Of a DNA stretch of 64,000 nucleotides, positions 63,827 through 64,000 are shown piece after piece (position 1 is the first letter of the stretch; each line of letters begins with the position of its first letter). Under the pieces are notes generated by a model, which saw only the letters and a list, made by a program, of their open reading frames with translations, did no database searches and was not told the origin of the DNA. Both the position numbers and the translations under genes were made by a program. The stretch lies in the NCBI GenBank assembly GCA_016223165.1, contig JACRPO010000012.1, positions 682,001-746,000 of the forward strand. Direction: 5' to 3'. The DNA is from Burkholderiales bacterium (GTDB taxonomy: Bacteria > Pseudomonadota > Gammaproteobacteria > Burkholderiales > Burkholderiaceae_C).

Positions 63827-64000
63827 TCAGCCCGCGCTGTGTGCCGCGGTGCCGGTCTCGTCGCTGAACCAGCTGAGCAGGATCAGCGCGGCCGCACCGC
63901 CCACCGGGAACAGCGCCACCGCCAACGCCACCCAGCCGAACGCCGAGCGGCGCATGCGGCGCGCACCGATGGCGAGGAAGATCCAGTGCAGCAGCAGCGC
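63827..64000 (-). CDS. C-terminal end of a membrane protein (partial)
   Basis: Only the last 57 codons are in the window. Read on the minus strand they give LLLHWIFLAIGARRMRRSAFGWVALAVALFPVGGAAALILL, with a membrane helix, then a polar tail SWFSDETGTAAHSAG and a TGA stop. It looks like the last part of an inner-membrane protein. The beginning lies outside, so no function can be given. Confidence 0.6.
   Translation of the reverse strand, partial: ALLLHWIFLAIGARRMRRSAFGWVALAVALFPVGGAAALILLSWFSDETGTAAHSAG

Overview
The window is a 64-kb stretch of chromosome from a very GC-rich (about 70% by eye) betaproteobacterium. Gene content and order point to Burkholderiales, most likely the Rubrivivax/Leptothrix/Sphaerotilaceae side of that order. 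The pointers are rpoZ-spoT-greB, yicC-gmk next to rph with a PP2C/kinase pair, rdgB-hemW, divergent hemCDXY and ppc, DUF4148 and DUF1127 proteins, and an MlaE/MCE set. I saw no rRNA, CRISPR array, transposase, integrase or prophage gene. The window reads as backbone chromosome in which core genes alternate with signalling genes. The genus is inferred, not proven.

Layout. 0.1-5.6 kb: small stress-type and envelope proteins (two BON proteins, a lone receiver domain overlapping a CHASE3 membrane protein, a small beta-barrel, a GAF protein, a DUF2383 protein). 5.8-8.0 kb: an AsmA-family gene broken by a +1 frameshift and carrying a collagen-like Gly-X-Y insert. 8.2-11.6 kb: a sigma-54-dependent response regulator and rpoN. 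12.0-14.9 kb: an MlaE/MlaF/MlaD-like lipid transporter. 15.1-21.1 kb: tRNA-Ser(CGA), a hydratase, serS, ispH, fkpB, radC and a Smr gene. 21.1-26.8 kb: a tightly overlapping operon (GGDEF cyclase, FlhG-like ATPase, group II truncated hemoglobin, lipoprotein) facing cheR-cheD-cheB. 26.9-31.6 kb: DUF1127, LysR and a 1103-residue exported protein of unknown function. 31.6-38.2 kb: hemW, rdgB, rph, PP2C phosphatase, Ser/Thr kinase, yicC, gmk. 38.3-46.4 kb: a metal-type two-component system, DUF4148, rpoZ, spoT, greB and a PpkA-like kinase. 46.5-55.9 kb: a sensor-like membrane protein, tRNA-Arg(ACG) with its terminator, hemY-hemX-hemD-hemC and divergent ppc. 55.9-64.0 kb: a fatty acyl-CoA ligase, a coniferyl-aldehyde-type dehydrogenase, a LytTR/LytS two-component system, argH, a prepilin-like protein and the end of a membrane-protein gene.

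How the genes work together. Four themes recur: tetrapyrrole synthesis (hemCDXY and HemW), stringent response and transcription (rpoZ, spoT, greB, rpoN), taxis and c-di-GMP control (cheRDB, FlhG-like ATPase, GGDEF), and Ser/Thr phosphorylation (two kinases and one phosphatase). Neighbouring genes often overlap by exactly 4 bp (ATGA or GTGA), so translational coupling is common.

The most unusual property of the window is a large number of short, degenerate tandem repeats (6, 9, 10, 11, 12 and 60 bp periods). They lie between genes and, in frame, inside otherwise conserved proteins: SerRS, RdgB, HemW, RpoN, the NtrC-type regulator, CheB, the LytTR regulator, the truncated hemoglobin and the AsmA protein. 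This looks like a genome prone to slippage-driven insertion of low-complexity linkers. I found no complete system that I could call new with confidence. The best candidates are listed as findings.
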